A stretch of 64,000 bases of DNA from Calliopsis andreniformis (Eukaryota > Arthropoda > Insecta > Hymenoptera > Andrenidae), in contig NW_027480481.1 in the NCBI RefSeq assembly GCF_051401765.1, forward strand, positions 1,612,001-1,676,000, in the 5' to 3' direction. Of this stretch, positions 25,157 to 38,786 are shown in pieces. A program made the position numbers and the translations under genes. Each line of letters opens with the position of its first letter. Positions within the stretch are counted from its first letter, which is position 1. The notes under the pieces were generated by a model, which saw nothing but the letters and a program-made list of their open reading frames with translations, was not told the DNA's origin and ran no database searches.

Positions 25157-25352
25157 AAACCTCAATCCCGAATCCTCAATCCTGAATCGTCAATCTTCAG
25201 CCCTCAGTCCTCAGCAATCAATTGTCAATCCTCAGTCCTCATTAGAATATCCTCAATTCACAGTTTTCAGTACTCAATCCCCAATCTTCAATCTTCAAAT
25301 CTCAGTCTACAAACATCAATTCGCATCACTCAAAACTCAACACTCAGTCCTC
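25157..25352 (+). repeat. Module D
   Basis: This D copy has ATTAGAA and AATTCGC. Segment H follows at 25521 as it does after the D at 10126. Confidence 0.86.
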
Positions 25353-25520
25353 AATCTTCAGTCGTCAATCCTCAATCCACAATCTTTAATCCTCAATAAT
25401 CAATCTTCAATCCTCAATCCTCAATTCTCAATCCTCAGTCCTCAATCCTCAATCGCCAATCCTCAATCCCCAATCCTCAATCTTCAATCCTCAGTCCTCA
25501 ATCCTCAATCATCAATATTC

Positions 25521-25576
25521 AATGATCAATCCTCAATACTCAACCTTCAATCCTCAACCCTCAATCCCCAAACCAC
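25521..25576 (+). repeat. Marker segment H (56 bp)
   Basis: The units AATGATC to AAACCAC mark the start of the first 3.0-kb copy. Confidence 0.75.
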
Positions 25577-26340
25577 AATCCTCAATCCTCAATCATCAAC
25601 CTTCAATCCTCAATACTCAATCTTCAATCCTCAATTCCCAATCCTCAATCGTCAATCCTCAATCCTCAATCCTCAGTCATCAATCCTCAATCTTCAATAC
25701 TCAATCCTCAATCCTCAGTCCTCAATCCTCAATCCTCAATCCTCAATCCTCATTCCTCAAACCTCAATCCTCAACCCTCAGCCCTCATCCTCAATCCTCA
25801 ATCCTCAATCTTCAATCCTCAGTCCTCAATCCTCAAACCTCAATCCTCAATCCTCAATCCTTAATACCCAATCCTCTATCTTCAATCCTCAATAATCAAT
25901 CTCCTATCCTAGATCATCAATCCCCAATACTCTATCCTTAATCCTCAATATTCAATCCTCTATCCCCAGTCCACAATCTTCAATCCCCAAAGCTCAATAT
26001 TCAATCCTCAATCCTCAGTCCTCAATCGTCAATCGTCAGTCCACAATCTTCAATACTCAATCCTCAATCCTCAATCCTCAATCCTCAATCCTCAGTCCTC
26101 AATCCTCAATCTTCAATCCTCAATACTCAATCTTCAATCCTCAATCCTCGATCCTCAATCCTCAATCTTCATTCCTCAATCCTCAATCCTCAATCCTCAA
26201 TCCTCATTCTTCAATCCTCAATACCCAATCCTCAATCGTCAATCCTCAATCCTCAATCCTCAGTCATCAATCCTCAATCTTCAATACTCAATCCTCAATC
26301 CTCAATCCTCAATCCTCAATCCTCAATCCTCAATCCTCAA

Positions 26341-26562
26341 TCCTCATTCCTCAAACCTCAATCCTCAACCCTCAGTTCTCATCCTCAATTCTCAATTCTC
26401 AATCCTCAATCCTCAATCCTCAATCTTCAATCCTCAATCCTCAATCCTCAATCCTCATTCCTCAAACCTCAATCCTCAACCCTCAGTTCTCATCCTCAAT
26501 TCTCAATTCTCAATCCTCAATCCTCAATCCTCAATCTTCAATCCTCAATAATCAATCTCCTA
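26341..26562 (+). repeat. Local tandem duplication, 2 x 111 bp
   Basis: The passage starting TCCTCATTCCTCAAACCTC occurs at 26341 and again at 26452. The period of 111 is 16 heptamers less one base, because each copy has one 6-base ATCCTC unit. The corresponding places near 12500 and 29360 have it once, so the doubling is probably young. Confidence 0.8.
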
Positions 26563-27182
26563 TCCTAGATCATCAATCCCCAATACTCTATCCTTAATCC
26601 TCAATATTCAATCCTCTATCCACAGTCCACAATCTTCAATCCACAAAGCTCAATAATCAATCCTCAATCCTCAGTCCTCAATCGTCAATCATCAGTCCAG
26701 AATCTTCAATACTCAATCCTCAATCCTCTATCCTCAATCCTCAATTCTCAATCCTCAATCCTCAATCTTCAATCCTCAATACTCAATCTTCAATCCTCAA
26801 TCCTCGATCCTCAATCCTCAATCTTCATTCCTGAATCCTCAAACCTCAATCCTCAATCCTCATTCTTCAATCCTCAATACCCAATCCTCAACCTTCAATC
26901 CTCAATCCTCAATCCTCAATTCTCAATCCTCAATCCTCAGACCTCAGTCCTCAAACCTCAATCCTCAGCCCTCAGCCCTCATCGTCAATCCTCAATCCTC
27001 AATCCTCAATCCTCAATCCTCAATCCTCAATCTTCAATACTCAATACTCAGTCCTCAAACCTCAATTCTGAATCCTCAATCTTCAATCCTCAATAGTCAA
27101 TCTCCAATCCTAGATCCTCAATCCCCAATCCTCAATCCTTAATCCTCAATCTTCAATCCTCAATCCCCAGTCCTCAATCCTC

Positions 27183-27266
27183 AATACTCAACCATCAATC
27201 CTCAATTCTCGATACTCAATAGAATATCCTGAATTCTCAGATTTCAATACTCAAACCTCAACGCTC
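27183..27266 (+). repeat. Short module G
   Basis: It shares GATACTC with the G at 13339 but has AGATTTC where the others read AGTATTC. Confidence 0.75.
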
Positions 27267-27544
27267 AACCCTCAGCCCTCATCCTCCATCCTCGATCCTC
27301 AATCCTCAAACCTCAATCTTCAATCCTCAATACTCAATCTTCGAATCTCAATCTTCAATACTCAATCCTCAATCCCAATCCACAATCTTCAATCCTCAAT
27401 CCTCAATCCTCAATCCTCAATCCTCAATCATCAATCCTCGATCTTCAACACTCAATCCTCAATCCTCAATCCTCAATCCTCAATCTTCAATCCTCAATCC
27501 TAAATCCTCGATCCTCAATCCTCAATCCTCAATCCTCAGTCCTC

Positions 27545-27740
27545 AAACCTCAATCCCGAATCCTCAATCCTGAATCCTCAATCTTCAGCCCGCAGTCCTC
27601 AACAATCAATTGTCAATACCCAATCCTCAATAGAATATCCTCAATTCAAAGTTTTCAATACTCAATCCCCATTCTTCAATCTTCAAATCTCAATCCACGA
27701 TAATCAATCCCCATCACTCAACCCTCAACACTCAGACCTC
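27545..27740 (+). repeat. Module B1
   Basis: It is like 13701, with AATACCC at unit 11 and AATTCAA at unit 15. Confidence 0.87.
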
Positions 27741-28535
27741 AATCTTCAATCCTCAGTCCCCAATCCTCAATCTTCAATCCTCAACCCTCAATCGTCAATC
27801 CTCAACCTTCAATCCTCAATACTCAATCTTTAATCCTCAAACCTCAATCCTCAATCTTCAATCCTCAATCCTCAATCCTCAATCCTCAATCCTCAATCCT
27901 CATCCTTCGATCCTCAACCCTCAATCCTCAAGCGTCAATCCTCAATCCTCAATTCTCAATCCCCAATCCTCGGTCCTCAGTCCTCAAACCTGAATCCTCA
28001 AACCTCAGCCCTCATCGTCAATCCTCAATCCTCAATCCTCAGTCGTCAGTCCTCAAACCTCAATCCTCAACCCTCAGCCCTCATCCTCAATCCTCAATCC
28101 TCAATCTTCAATCCTCAATCCTCAATCCTCAATACTTAATCTTCTATCGTCGATCCTCAGTCCTCAAACCTCAATTCCGAATCCTCAATCTTCAATCCTC
28201 AATAGTCAATCTCCAATCCTAGATCCTCAATCCCCAATCCTCAATCCTTAATACTCAATCTTCAATCCTCAATCCCCAGTCCTCAATATTCAATCCTCAA
28301 TGCTCCATCCTCAATCCTCGATCCTCAATCCTCAATCATCAATCCTCAAACTTCAACACTCTATCCTCAATCCTCAATCCTCAATCCTCAATCTTCAATC
28401 CTCAATCCTGAATCCTCGATCCTCAATCCTCACTCCTCAATCCTCAACCCTCAGCCCTCATCCTCAATCCTCAATCCTCAATCTTCAATCCTCAATCCTC
28501 AACCCTCAATACTCAATCTTCAATCATCAATATTC

Positions 28536-28591
28536 AATGATCAATCCTCAATACTCAACCTTCAATCCTCAACCCTCAATCCCCAAACCAC
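28536..28591 (+). repeat. Marker segment H (56 bp)
   Basis: It opens the second 3.0-kb copy. Just upstream the sequence is not D-related but resembles 24.9-25.1 kb, so the left junction of this copy differs. Confidence 0.73.
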
Positions 28592-30441
28592 AATCCTCAA
28601 TCCTCAATCATCAACCTTCAATCCTCAATACTCAATCTTCAATCCTCAATTCCCAATCCTCAATCGTCAATCCTCAATCCTCAATCCTCAGTCATCAATC
28701 CTCAATCTTCAATACTCAATCCTCAATCCTCACTCCTCAATCCTCAATCCTCAATCCTCAATCCTCATTCCTCAAACCTCAATCCTCAACCCTCAGCCAT
28801 CATCCTCAATCCTCAATCCTCAATCTTCAATCCTCAGTCCTCAATCCTCAAACCTCAATCCTCAATCCTCAATCCTTAATACCCAATCCTCTATCTTCAA
28901 TCCTCAATAATCAATCTCCTATCCTAGATCATCAATCCCCAATACTCTATCCTTAATCCTCAATATTCAATCCTCTATCCCCAGTCCACAATCTTCAATC
29001 CCCAAAGCTCAATATTCAATCCTCAATCCTCAGACCTCAATCGTCAATCGTCAGTCCACAATCTTCAATACTCAATCCTCAATCCTCAATCCTCAATCCT
29101 CAATCCTCAGTCCTCAATCCTCAATCTTCAATCCTCAATACTCAATCTTCAATCCTCAATCCTCGATCCTCAATCCTCAATCTTCATTCCTCAATCCTCA
29201 ATCCTCAATCCTCAATCCTCATTCTTCAATCCTCAATACCCAATCCTCAATCGTCAATCCTCAATCCTCAATCCTCAGTCATCAATCCTCAATCTTCAAT
29301 ACTCAATCCTCAATCCTCAATCCTCAATCCTCAATCCTCAATCCTCAATCCTCAATCCTCATTCCTCAAACCTCAATCCTCAACCCTCAGTTCTCATCCT
29401 CAATTCTCAATTCTCAATCCTCAATCCTCAATCCTCAATCTTCAATCCTCAATAATCAATCTCCTATCCTAGATCATCAATCCCCAATACTCTATCCTTA
29501 ATCCTCAATATTCAATCCTCTATCCACAGTCCACAATCTTCAATCCACAAAGCTCAATAATCAATCCTCAATCCTCAGTCCTCAATCGTCAATCATCAGT
29601 CCAGAATCTTCAATACTCAATCCTCAATCCTCTATCCTCAATCCTCAATTCTCAATCCTCAATCCTCAATCTTCAATCCTCAATACTCAATCTTCAATCC
29701 TCAATCCTCGATCCTCAATCCTCAATCTTCATTCCTGAATCCTCAAACCTCAATCCTCAATCCTCATTCTTCAATCCTCAATACCCAATCCTCAACCTTC
29801 AATCCTCAATCCTCAATCCTCAATTCTCAATCCTCAATCCTCAGACCTCAGTCCTCAAACCTCAATCCTCAGCCCTCAGCCCTCATCGTCAATCCTCAAT
29901 CCTCAATCCTCAATCCTCAATCCTCAATCCTCAATCTTCAATACTCAATACTCAATCTTCAATCCTCAGCCCTCATCCTCAATCATCAATCCTCAATCTT
30001 CAACCCTCAATCCTCAATCCTCAATACTCAATCTTTAATCGTCAATCCTCAGTCCTCAAACCTCAATTCTGAATTCTCAATCTTCAATCCTCAATAGTCA
30101 ATCTCCAATCCTAGATCCTCAATCCCCAATCCTCAATCCTTAATCCTCAATCTTCAATCCTCAATCCCCAGTCCTCAATCCTCAATACTCAATCCTAAAT
30201 CCTCAAACCTCAATCTTCAATCCTCAATACTCAATCTTCGAATCTCAATCTTCAATACTCAATCCTCAATCCCAATCCACAATCTTCAATCCTCAATCCT
30301 CAATCCTCAATCCTCAATCCTCAATCATCAATCCTCGATCTTCAACACTCAATCCTCAATCCTCAATCCTCAATCCTCAATCTTCAATCCTCAATCCTAA
30401 ATCCTCGATCCTCAATCCTCAATCCTCAATCCTCAGTCCTC

Positions 30442-30637
30442 AAACCTCAATCCCGAATCCTCAATCCTGAATCCTCAATCTTCAGCCCGCAGTCCTCAAC
30501 AATCAATTGTCAATACCCAATCCTCAATAGAATATCCTCAATTCAAAGTTTTCAATACTCAATCCCCATTCTTCAATCTTCAAATCTCAATCCACGATAA
30601 TCAATCCCCATCACTCAACCCTCAACACTCAGACCTC
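30442..30637 (+). repeat. Module B1
   Basis: This is the third of the AATACCC-type B1 copies, offset 16,741 bp from 13701 and 2,897 bp from 27545. Confidence 0.87.
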
Positions 30638-32703
30638 AATCTTCAATCCTCAGTCCCCAATCCTCAATCTTCAATCCTCAACCCTCAATCGTCAATCCTC
30701 AACCTTCAATCCTCAATACTCAATCTTTAATCCTCAAACCTCAATCCTCAATCTTCAATCCTCAATCCTCAATCCTCAATCCTCAATCCTCAATCCTCAT
30801 CCTTCGATCCTCAACCCTCAATCCTCAAGCGTCAATCCTCAATCCTCAATTCTCAATCCCCAATCCTCGGTCCTCAGTCCTCAAACCTGAATCCTCAAAC
30901 CTCAGCCCTCATCGTCAATCCTCAATCCTCAATCCTCAGTCGTCAGTCCTCAAACCTCAATCCTCAACCCTCAGCCCTCATCCTCAATCCTCAATCCTCA
31001 ATCTTCAATCCTCAATCCTCAATCCTCAATACTCAATCTTCTATCGTCGATCCTCAGTCCTCAAACCTCAATTCCGAATCCTCAATCTTCAATCCTCAAT
31101 AATCAATCTCCAATCCTAGATCCTCAATCCCCAATCCTCAATCCTTAATACTCAATCTTCAATCCTCAATCCCCAGTCCTCAATATTCAATCCTCAATGC
31201 TCCATCCTCAATCCTCGATCCTCAATCCTCAGTCGTCAATAATCAATACTCAATCTTCAATCGTCAATCCTCAGTCCTCAAACCTCAATTCTGAATCCTC
31301 AATCTTCAGTCCTCAACAATCAATCTCCAATCCTAGATCCTCAATCCCCAATCCTCAATCCTTAATCCTCAATCTTCAATCCTCAATCCCCAGTCCTCAA
31401 TCTTCAACCCTCAATACTCAATCTTCAATCGTCAATCCTCAATCCTCAATCCTCAATCCTCAATCCTCAATCCTCAATCTTCAATCATCAATACTCAATC
31501 TTCAATCCTCAATCCTCAATCCTCAATCCTCAATCCTCACTCTTCAATCGTCAATACCCAATCCTCAATCTTCTATCCTGAATACTCAATCCTCAATTCT
31601 CAACCCTCAATCCTCAGTCCTCAGTAATCAAACCTCAATCCCCAACCCTCAGCCCTCATCCTCAATCCTCAGTCCTCATTTCTCAATCCTCAGTCGTCAA
31701 TCCTCAATACTCAATCTTCAATCCTCAGTCCTCAATCCTCAATCCTCAATCGTCAACCCTCAATCCTCAATCCTCAGTCCTCAGCCCTCAAACCTCAACC
31801 CTCAACCCTCAGCCCTCATCCTCAATCCTCAATCCTCAATCTTCAATCCTCAATACTCAATCTTCAATCCTCAATCCTCAATCCTCAATCCTCAATCCTC
31901 ACTCTTCAATCGTCAATACCCAATCCTCAATCTTCTATCCTGAATCCTCAATCCTCAATTCTCAACCCTCAATCCTCAGTCCTCAGTCCTCAAACCTCAA
32001 TCCCCAACCCTCAGCCCTCATCCTCAATCCTCAGTCCTCATTTCTCAATCCTGAGTCTTCAATCCTCAATACTCAATCCTCAATCTTCAACCCTGAATCC
32101 TCAAACCTCAATCCTCAATCCTCAATCCTCTATCCTCAATCCTCAATCCTCGATCCTCAATCTTCAGTCCTTAGTCCCAAATCCTCAATCTTCAATCCTC
32201 AATCCTCAACCCTCAATCTTCAATCCTCAAGACTCAATTTTCAATCCTCAATGCTTAAACCTCAATCGTCAATTTTCAATCCTCAATACTCAATCTTCAA
32301 TATTCAATCCTCAATGCTCAATACTCAGTCCTCATTCTTCAATCCTCAATACCCAATCCTCAATCTGCAATCCTCAATCCTCAATCCTCAATCCTCAATC
32401 CTCAATCCTCGATCCTCAATCTTCAGTCCTTAGTACCAAATCCTCAATCTTCAATACTCAATCCTCAACCCTCAACCTTCAATCCTCAAAACTCAATCTT
32501 CAATACTCAATCCTCAATCCTCAATCCTCAATGCTCATTTTTCAATCCTCAATACCCAATCCTCAATCTTCAATCCTCAACCCTCAATCCTCAATTCTCA
32601 ATCCTCAATCCTCAATCCTCAGACCTCAAACATCAAAACTCAACCATCAGTCCTCGTCCTCAATCCACAACACTCAATCCTCAACCCTCAACCATCAATC
32701 CTC

Positions 32704-33130
32704 AATACTCAACCATCTATCCTCAATTCTCAATACTCAATAGAATATCCTGAATTCACACGGTTCAATACTCAATCCACAATATTCAATAATCAAACCT
32801 CAATCCTCAAACATCTATTCTCAACACTCAATCCCCAACACTCGGTCCTCTCTCTTCAATCCTCCATCCTCAACCCTCAATCCTCAAGCGTCAATCCTCA
32901 ATACTCAATCCACAACCCTCAATCCTCAGTCCTCAAACCTCAATCCCGAATCCTCATTCCTGAATCCTCAATCTTCAGCCCTCAGTCCTGAACAATCAAT
33001 TGTCAATCCTCAATCCTCAATAGAATATCCTCAACTCACAGTTTTCAATACTCAATCCCCATTCTTCAATCTTCAAACCTCAATCCACGATAATCAATCC
33101 CCATCACTCAACCCTCAACACTCAGACCTC
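32704..33130 (+). repeat. Composite C+B3 (427 bp)
   Basis: C (32704-32892) and B3 (32935-33130) lie exactly 16,741 bp from the composite at 15963. Confidence 0.88.
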
Positions 33131-33494
33131 AATCTTCTACCCTCAATCCTCAATCCTCAATCTTCAATCCTCAATACTCAATCCTCAATCCTCAATCCTC
33201 AATATTCAATCCTCAATACTCAATCTTCAATCCTCAATCCTCAATCCTCAATCCTCAATCCTCAATCCTCAATCCTCTATCTTCAATCCTCAATACTCAA
33301 TCTTCAATCCCCAATCCTCAATCCTCAATCCTCAATCCTCAATCCTCAATCCTCAACCTTCAATCCTCAATCCTCAATCCTCAATCCTCAATCCTCAATC
33401 CTCAATGTTCAATCCTCAATACACAATCCTCAATCTTCAATCCTCAATCCTCAATCCTCAATCCTCAATCCTCAATCCTCAATCCTCAGTCCTC

Positions 33495-33690
33495 AAACCA
33501 CAATCCTGAATCTTCAATCCTGAATCCTCAACCTTCAGCACTCAGTCCTCAACAATAAGTTGTCGATCCTCAATCCTCAATAGAATGTCCTCAGTTCAGA
33601 GCTTTCAATACGCAATACTCAATCTGCAATCTTCAAATCTCTATCCACAAACATCAATTCTCATCACTCAACCCTCAACACTCAGTCCCC
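33495..33690 (+). repeat. Module A1
   Basis: This is the A1 copy that is present here and absent from the partner block near 16680. It has AATCTTC between the two CTG units and is followed by AGTTCTC. Confidence 0.86.
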
Positions 33691-34974
33691 AGTTCTCAAT
33701 CTTCAATCCTCAATCCTCAATCCTCAATCCTCAATCCTCAATCCTCAATCTTCAATCATCAATACTCAATCTTCAATCCTCAATCCTCAATCCTCAATCC
33801 TCAATCCTCACTCTTCAATCGTCAATACCCAATCCTCAATCTTCTATCCTGAATCCTCAATCCTCAATTCTCAACCCTCAATCCTCAGTCCTCAGTCCTC
33901 AAACCTCAATCCCCAACCCTCAGCCCTCATCCTCAATCCTCAGTCCTCATTTCTCAATCCTCAGTCGTCAATCCTCAATACTCAATCTTCAATCCTCAGT
34001 CCTCAATCCTCAATCCTCAATCGTCAATCCTCAATCCTCAATCCTCAGTCCTCAGTCCTCAAACCTCAACCCTCAACCCTCAGCCCTCATCCTCAATCCT
34101 CAATCCTCAATCTTCAATCCTCAATACTCAATCTTCAATCCTCAATCCTCAATCCTCAATCCTCAATCCTCACTCTTCAATCGTCAATACCCAATCCACA
34201 ATCTTCTATCCTGAATCCTCAATCCTCAATTCTCAACCCTCAATCCTCAGTCCTCAGTCCTCAAACCTCAATCCCCAACCCTCAGCCCTCATCCTCAATC
34301 CTCAGTCCTCATTTCTCAATCCTGAGTCTTCAATCCTCAATACTCAATCCTCAATCTTCAACCCTGAATCCTCAAACCTCAATCCTCAATCCTCAATCCT
34401 CTATCCTCAATCCTCAATCCTCGATCCTCAATCTTCAATCCTTAGTCCCAAATCCTCAATCTTCAATCCTCAATCCTCAACCCTCAATCTTCAATCCTCA
34501 AGACTCAATCTTCAATCCTCAATGCTTAAACCTCAATCGTCAATCTTCAATCCTCAATACTCAATCTTCAATATTCAATCCTCAATGCTCAATCCTCAGT
34601 CCTCATTCTTCAATCCTCAATACCCAATCCTCAATCTGCAATCCTCAATCCTCAATCCTCAATCCTCAATCCTCAATCCTCGATCATCAATCTTCAATCC
34701 TTAGTACCAAATCCTCAATCTTCAATCCTCAATCCTCAACCCTCAACCTTCAATCCTCAAAACTCAATCTTCAATACTCAATCCTCAATCCTCAATCCTC
34801 AATACTCATTTTTCAATCCTCAATACCCAATCCTCAATCTTCAATCCTCAACCCTCAATCCTCAATTCTCAATCCACAATCCTCAATCCTCAGACCTCAA
34901 ACGTCAAAACTCAACCATCAGTCCTCGTCCTCAATCCACAACACTCAATCCTCAACCCTCAACCATCAATCCTC

Positions 34975-35401
34975 AATACTCAACCATCTATCCTCAATTC
35001 TCAATACTCAATAGAATATCCTGAATTCACACGGTTCAATACTCAATCCACAATATTCAATAATCAAACCTCAATCCTCAAACATCTATTCTCAACACTC
35101 AATCCCCAACACTCGGTCCTCTCTCTTCAATCCTCCATCCTCAACCCTCAATCCTCAAGCGTCAATCCTCAATACTCAATCCACAACCCTCAATCCTCAG
35201 TCCTCAAACCTCAATCCCGAAACCTCATTCCTGAATCCTCAATCTTCAGCCCTCAGTCCTGAACAATCAATTGCCAATCCTCAATCCTCAATAGAATATC
35301 CTCAACTCACAGTTTTCAATACTCAATCCCCATTCTTCAATCTTCAAACCTCATTCCACGATAATCAATTCCCATCACTCAACCCTCAACACTCAGACCT
35401 C
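34975..35401 (+). repeat. Composite C+B3 (427 bp)
   Basis: It is the partner of 17905 at 17,070 bp. B3 (35206-35401) has AATTGCC instead of AATTGTC at unit 10, which spoils the short dyad found in other B modules, and ATTCCAC at unit 22. Confidence 0.87.
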
Positions 35402-35736
35402 AATCTTCTACCCTCAATCCTCAATCCTCAATCTTCAATCCTCAATACTCAATCTTCAATCCTCAATCTTCAATTCTCAATCCACAATACTCAATCCTCA
35501 ATCGTCAGTCCTCAATCCCCAATCCTCAATCTTCAATCCTCAACACCCAATCCTCAATCCTCAATCCTCAACCCTCAATCCTCAGACCTCAAACATCAAT
35601 ATTCAGCCCTCAGTCCTCGTCCTCAATCCACAACACTCTATCCTCAATCCTCAGTATTCAATCATCAATATTCAATCTCCTGTCCTCAATCATCAATCCT
35701 CAATCCACAATCCTCAATCCTCAATCCTCAGTCCCC

Positions 35737-35932
35737 AAACCACAATCCCGAATCCTCAATCCTGAATGCTCAATCTTCATCCCTCAGTCCGCAACCATCA
35801 ATTGTCAATCCTCAATCCTCAACAGAATATCCTCAATTCACAGTTTTCAATACTGAATCCCCAATCTTCAGTCTTCAAATCTCAATTCACAGACATCAAT
35901 TCTCATCACTCAACCCTCAACACTCAGTCCTC
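35737..35932 (+). repeat. Module E1
   Basis: It is the partner of 18667. The unit before it reads AGTCCCC instead of AGTCCTC. Confidence 0.86.
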
Positions 35933-36546
35933 GGTCTACAATACTCAATCCTCAATCCTCAATCTTCAATCCTCCATACTCAATCTTCAATCCTCAATCC
36001 TCAGTCATCAATCCTTAATCCTCAACCCTCAGTCATCAATCCTCAATCTTCAATACGCAATCCTCAATCATCAATCCTCAATCCTCAATCCTCAATCCTC
36101 ATTCCTCAAACCTCAAGCCTCAACCCTCAGTCCTCATACTCAATTCTCAATTCTTAATCCTCAATCATAAATCCTCAATCTTCAATCCTCAGTAATCAAT
36201 CCTCAATACTCAGTCTTCAATCCTCAATCCTCAATCCTCAATCCTCAGTCCGCCATCCTCAATCATCAATCCTCAATCTTCAATACTCAATCCTCAATCC
36301 TCAATCCTCATACCTCAATACTCAATCTTCAATCCTCAATCCTCAATCCTGAATCCTCAATCCTCAATCCTCAGACATCAATCCTCAATCTTCAATACTC
36401 AATCGTCAATCCTCGGTCCTCAATTCTCAATCCTCAATCCTCGTTCCTCAAACCTCACTCCTCAACCCTCAGTCCTCATCCTCAATTCTCAATCCTCAAT
36501 CCTCAAACCTCAATCTTCAATCCTCAATACTCAATCCTCAATCCTC

Positions 36547-36630
36547 AATACTCAACCATCAATCCTCAATTCTCAATACTCAATAGAATATCCTGAATTC
36601 TCAGTATTCAATACTCAAACCTCAACGCTC
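36547..36630 (+). repeat. Short module G
   Basis: It is the partner of 19477 and begins 810 bp after the start of E1. Confidence 0.77.
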
Positions 36631-37019
36631 AACCCTCAGCCCTCATCCTCCATCCTCACTCCTCAATCCTCAAACCTCAATCTTCAATCCTCAATACTCA
36701 ATCTTCGAATCTCAATCTTCAGTCCTCAATCCTCAATCCCAATCCTCAATCTTCAATCCTCAATCCTCAATCCTCAATCCTCAATCGTCAATCCTCAATC
36801 ATCAATCCTCAAACTTCAACACTCAATCCTCAATCCTCCATCCTCAATCCTCAATCTTCAATCCTCAATCCTAAATCCTCGATCCTCAATCCTCACTCCT
36901 CAATCCTCAACCCTCAGCCCTCATCCTCAATCCTCAATCCTCAATCTTCAATCCTCAATCCTCAACCCTCAATACTCAATCTTCAATCCACAACCCTCAA
37001 TCCTCAGTCCTCAAACCTC

Positions 37020-37215
37020 AATCCCCAAACCTGAATCCTCATTCCTGAATCCTCAATCTTCAGCCCTCAGTCCTGAACAATCAATTGTCAATCCTCAATC
37101 CTCAATAGAATATCCTCAACTCACAGTTTTCAATATTCAATCCCCATTCTTCAATCTTCAAACCTCAATCCACGATAATCAATTCCCATCACTCAATCCT
37201 CAAAACTCAGACCTC
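37020..37215 (+). repeat. Module B3
   Basis: A complete B3 without a C module in front. It opens AATCCCC, AAACCTG like the left part of the chimera at 19950, and keeps AGTCCTG and AACTCAC throughout. AATATTC replaces AATACTC at unit 17. Confidence 0.85.
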
Positions 37216-38024
37216 AATCTTCTATCCTCAATCCTCAATCCTCAATCTTCAATCCTCAATACTCAATCTTCAATCCTCAATCTTCAATCCTCAATCCACA
37301 ATACTCAATCCTCAATCGTCAGTCCTCAATCCCCAATCCTCAATCTTCAATGCTCAATACCCAATCCTCAATCCTCAATCCTCAATCCTCAATTCTCAAT
37401 CCTCAATCCTCAGTCCTCAGTCCTGAACCTCAGTCCTCAAACCTCAGCCATCATCCTCAATCGTCAATCCTCGTTCCTCAATCCTCAATCCTCAATCTTC
37501 AGTCCTCCATACTCAATCTTCAATCCTCAATCCTCAATCATCAATCCTCAATCCTCAATCCTCAATCCTCAGTCATGAATCCTCAATCTTCAATACTCAA
37601 TCCTCAATCATCAATCCTCAATCCTCAATCCTCAATCCTCATTCCTCAATCCTCAATCCTCAATCCTAAGTCCGCAATCCTCAACATTCAATCCTCAATC
37701 TTCAATACTCAATCCTCAATCCTCAATCCTCAATCCTCAATCCTCAATACTCAACCTTCAATCCTCCATACTGAATCATCAATCCTCAATCCTCAATCAT
37801 CAGTACTCAATCCTCAATCCTCAGTCATCCATCCTCAACCTTCAATACTCAATCCTCAATCCTCAATCCTCAATCCTCAATCCTCAATCCTCAGTCCTCA
37901 ATCCACAATCATCAATCCTCAATCTTCAATACTCAATCCTCAATCCTCAATCCTCAATCTTCAGTAATCAGTCCTCAATCCTCAATCCTCAAACCTGAAT
38001 CCTCAACCGTCAGTCCTCGTCCTC
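37216..38024. repeat. Heptamer stretch between B3 and D
   Basis: Variant heptamers only, among them the passage AGTCCTG, AACCTC near 37420, which holds a 6-base unit. The part from about 37440 has distant relatives near 60780 and 63260 (passages with AGCCATC and GTTCCTC). Confidence 0.78.
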
Positions 38025-38220
38025 AAACCTCAATCCCGAATCCTCAATCCTGAATCGTCAATCTTCAGCCCTCAGTCCTCAGCAATCAATTGTCAATCCT
38101 CAGTCCTCATTAGAATATCCTCAATTCACAGTTTTCAGTACTCAATCCCCAATCTTCTGTCTTCAAATCTCAGTCTACAAACATCAATTCGCATCACTCA
38201 AAACTCAACACTCAGTCCTC
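38025..38220 (+). repeat. Module D
   Basis: This D copy has TGTCTTC in place of AATCTTC at unit 20. C follows 335 bp after its start, closer than in the other D copies. Confidence 0.86.
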
Positions 38221-38359
38221 AATCTTCAGTCCTCAACCCTCAATCCTCACCTCTCAATCCTCAATCGTCAATCCTCAGACCTCAAACATCAAAACTCAAC
38301 CATCAGTCCTCGTCCTCAATCCACAACCCTCAATCCTCAACCCTCAACCTTCAATCCTC

Positions 38360-38786
38360 AATACTCAACCATCTATCCTCAATTCTCAATACTCAAAAGG
38401 ATATCCTCAATTCTCACGGTTCAATACTCAATCCACAATATTCAATAATCAAACCTCAATCCTCAAACATCTATTCTCAACACTCAGTCCCCAACACTCG
38501 GTCCTCTCTCTTCAATCCTCCATCCTCAACCCTCAATCCTCAAGCGTCAATCCTCAATCCTCAATCCACAACCCTCAATCCTCAGTCCTCAAACCTCAAT
38601 CCCGAATCCTCATTCCTGAATCCTCAATCTTCAGCCCTCAGTCCTGAACAATCAATTGTCAATCCTCAATCCTCAATAGAATATCCTCAACTCACAGTTT
38701 TCAATACTCAATCCCCATTCTTCAATCTTCAAACCTCAATCCACGATAATCAATTCCCATCACTCAACCCTCAACACTCAGACCTC
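38360..38786 (+). repeat. Composite C+B3 (427 bp) with altered AATAGAA unit in C
   Basis: C (38360-38548) has AAAAGGA at 38395 where nearly all other copies have AATAGAA. B3 (38591-38786) follows at the usual 231 bp. Confidence 0.87.

Larger units (their letters stand above)
25521..30195. repeat. Tandem pair of about 3.0 kb (25521 and 28536)
   Basis: The two copies start at segment H, 3,015 bp apart. Towards their ends the offset falls to 2,897 bp (B1 at 27545 and 30442), because the first copy has a 111-bp tandem duplication at 26341 and a module G at 27183 that the second lacks, and the second keeps a passage near 29960-30050 that the first lost near 27050. A third, older relative lies at about 12.0-13.4 kb. 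Confidence 0.78.
30196..37075. repeat. Large duplicated block, copy 2 (partner 13455-20005)
   Basis: About 6.9 kb carries the same module order as 13455-20005 plus one A1 module. The extra 329 bp lies between about 33250 and 33740; after it the sequence rejoins the partner at about 16680. The block is locally almost identical to its partner, which suggests a recent origin compared with the spread among modules. Confidence 0.83.

Noticed and set aside
28537..28956. In-frame chimeric open frame around 28300-28956 as a fused gene
   Set aside because: It merely spans the left junction of the second 3.0-kb copy; open frames persist across junctions because all forward frames are open.
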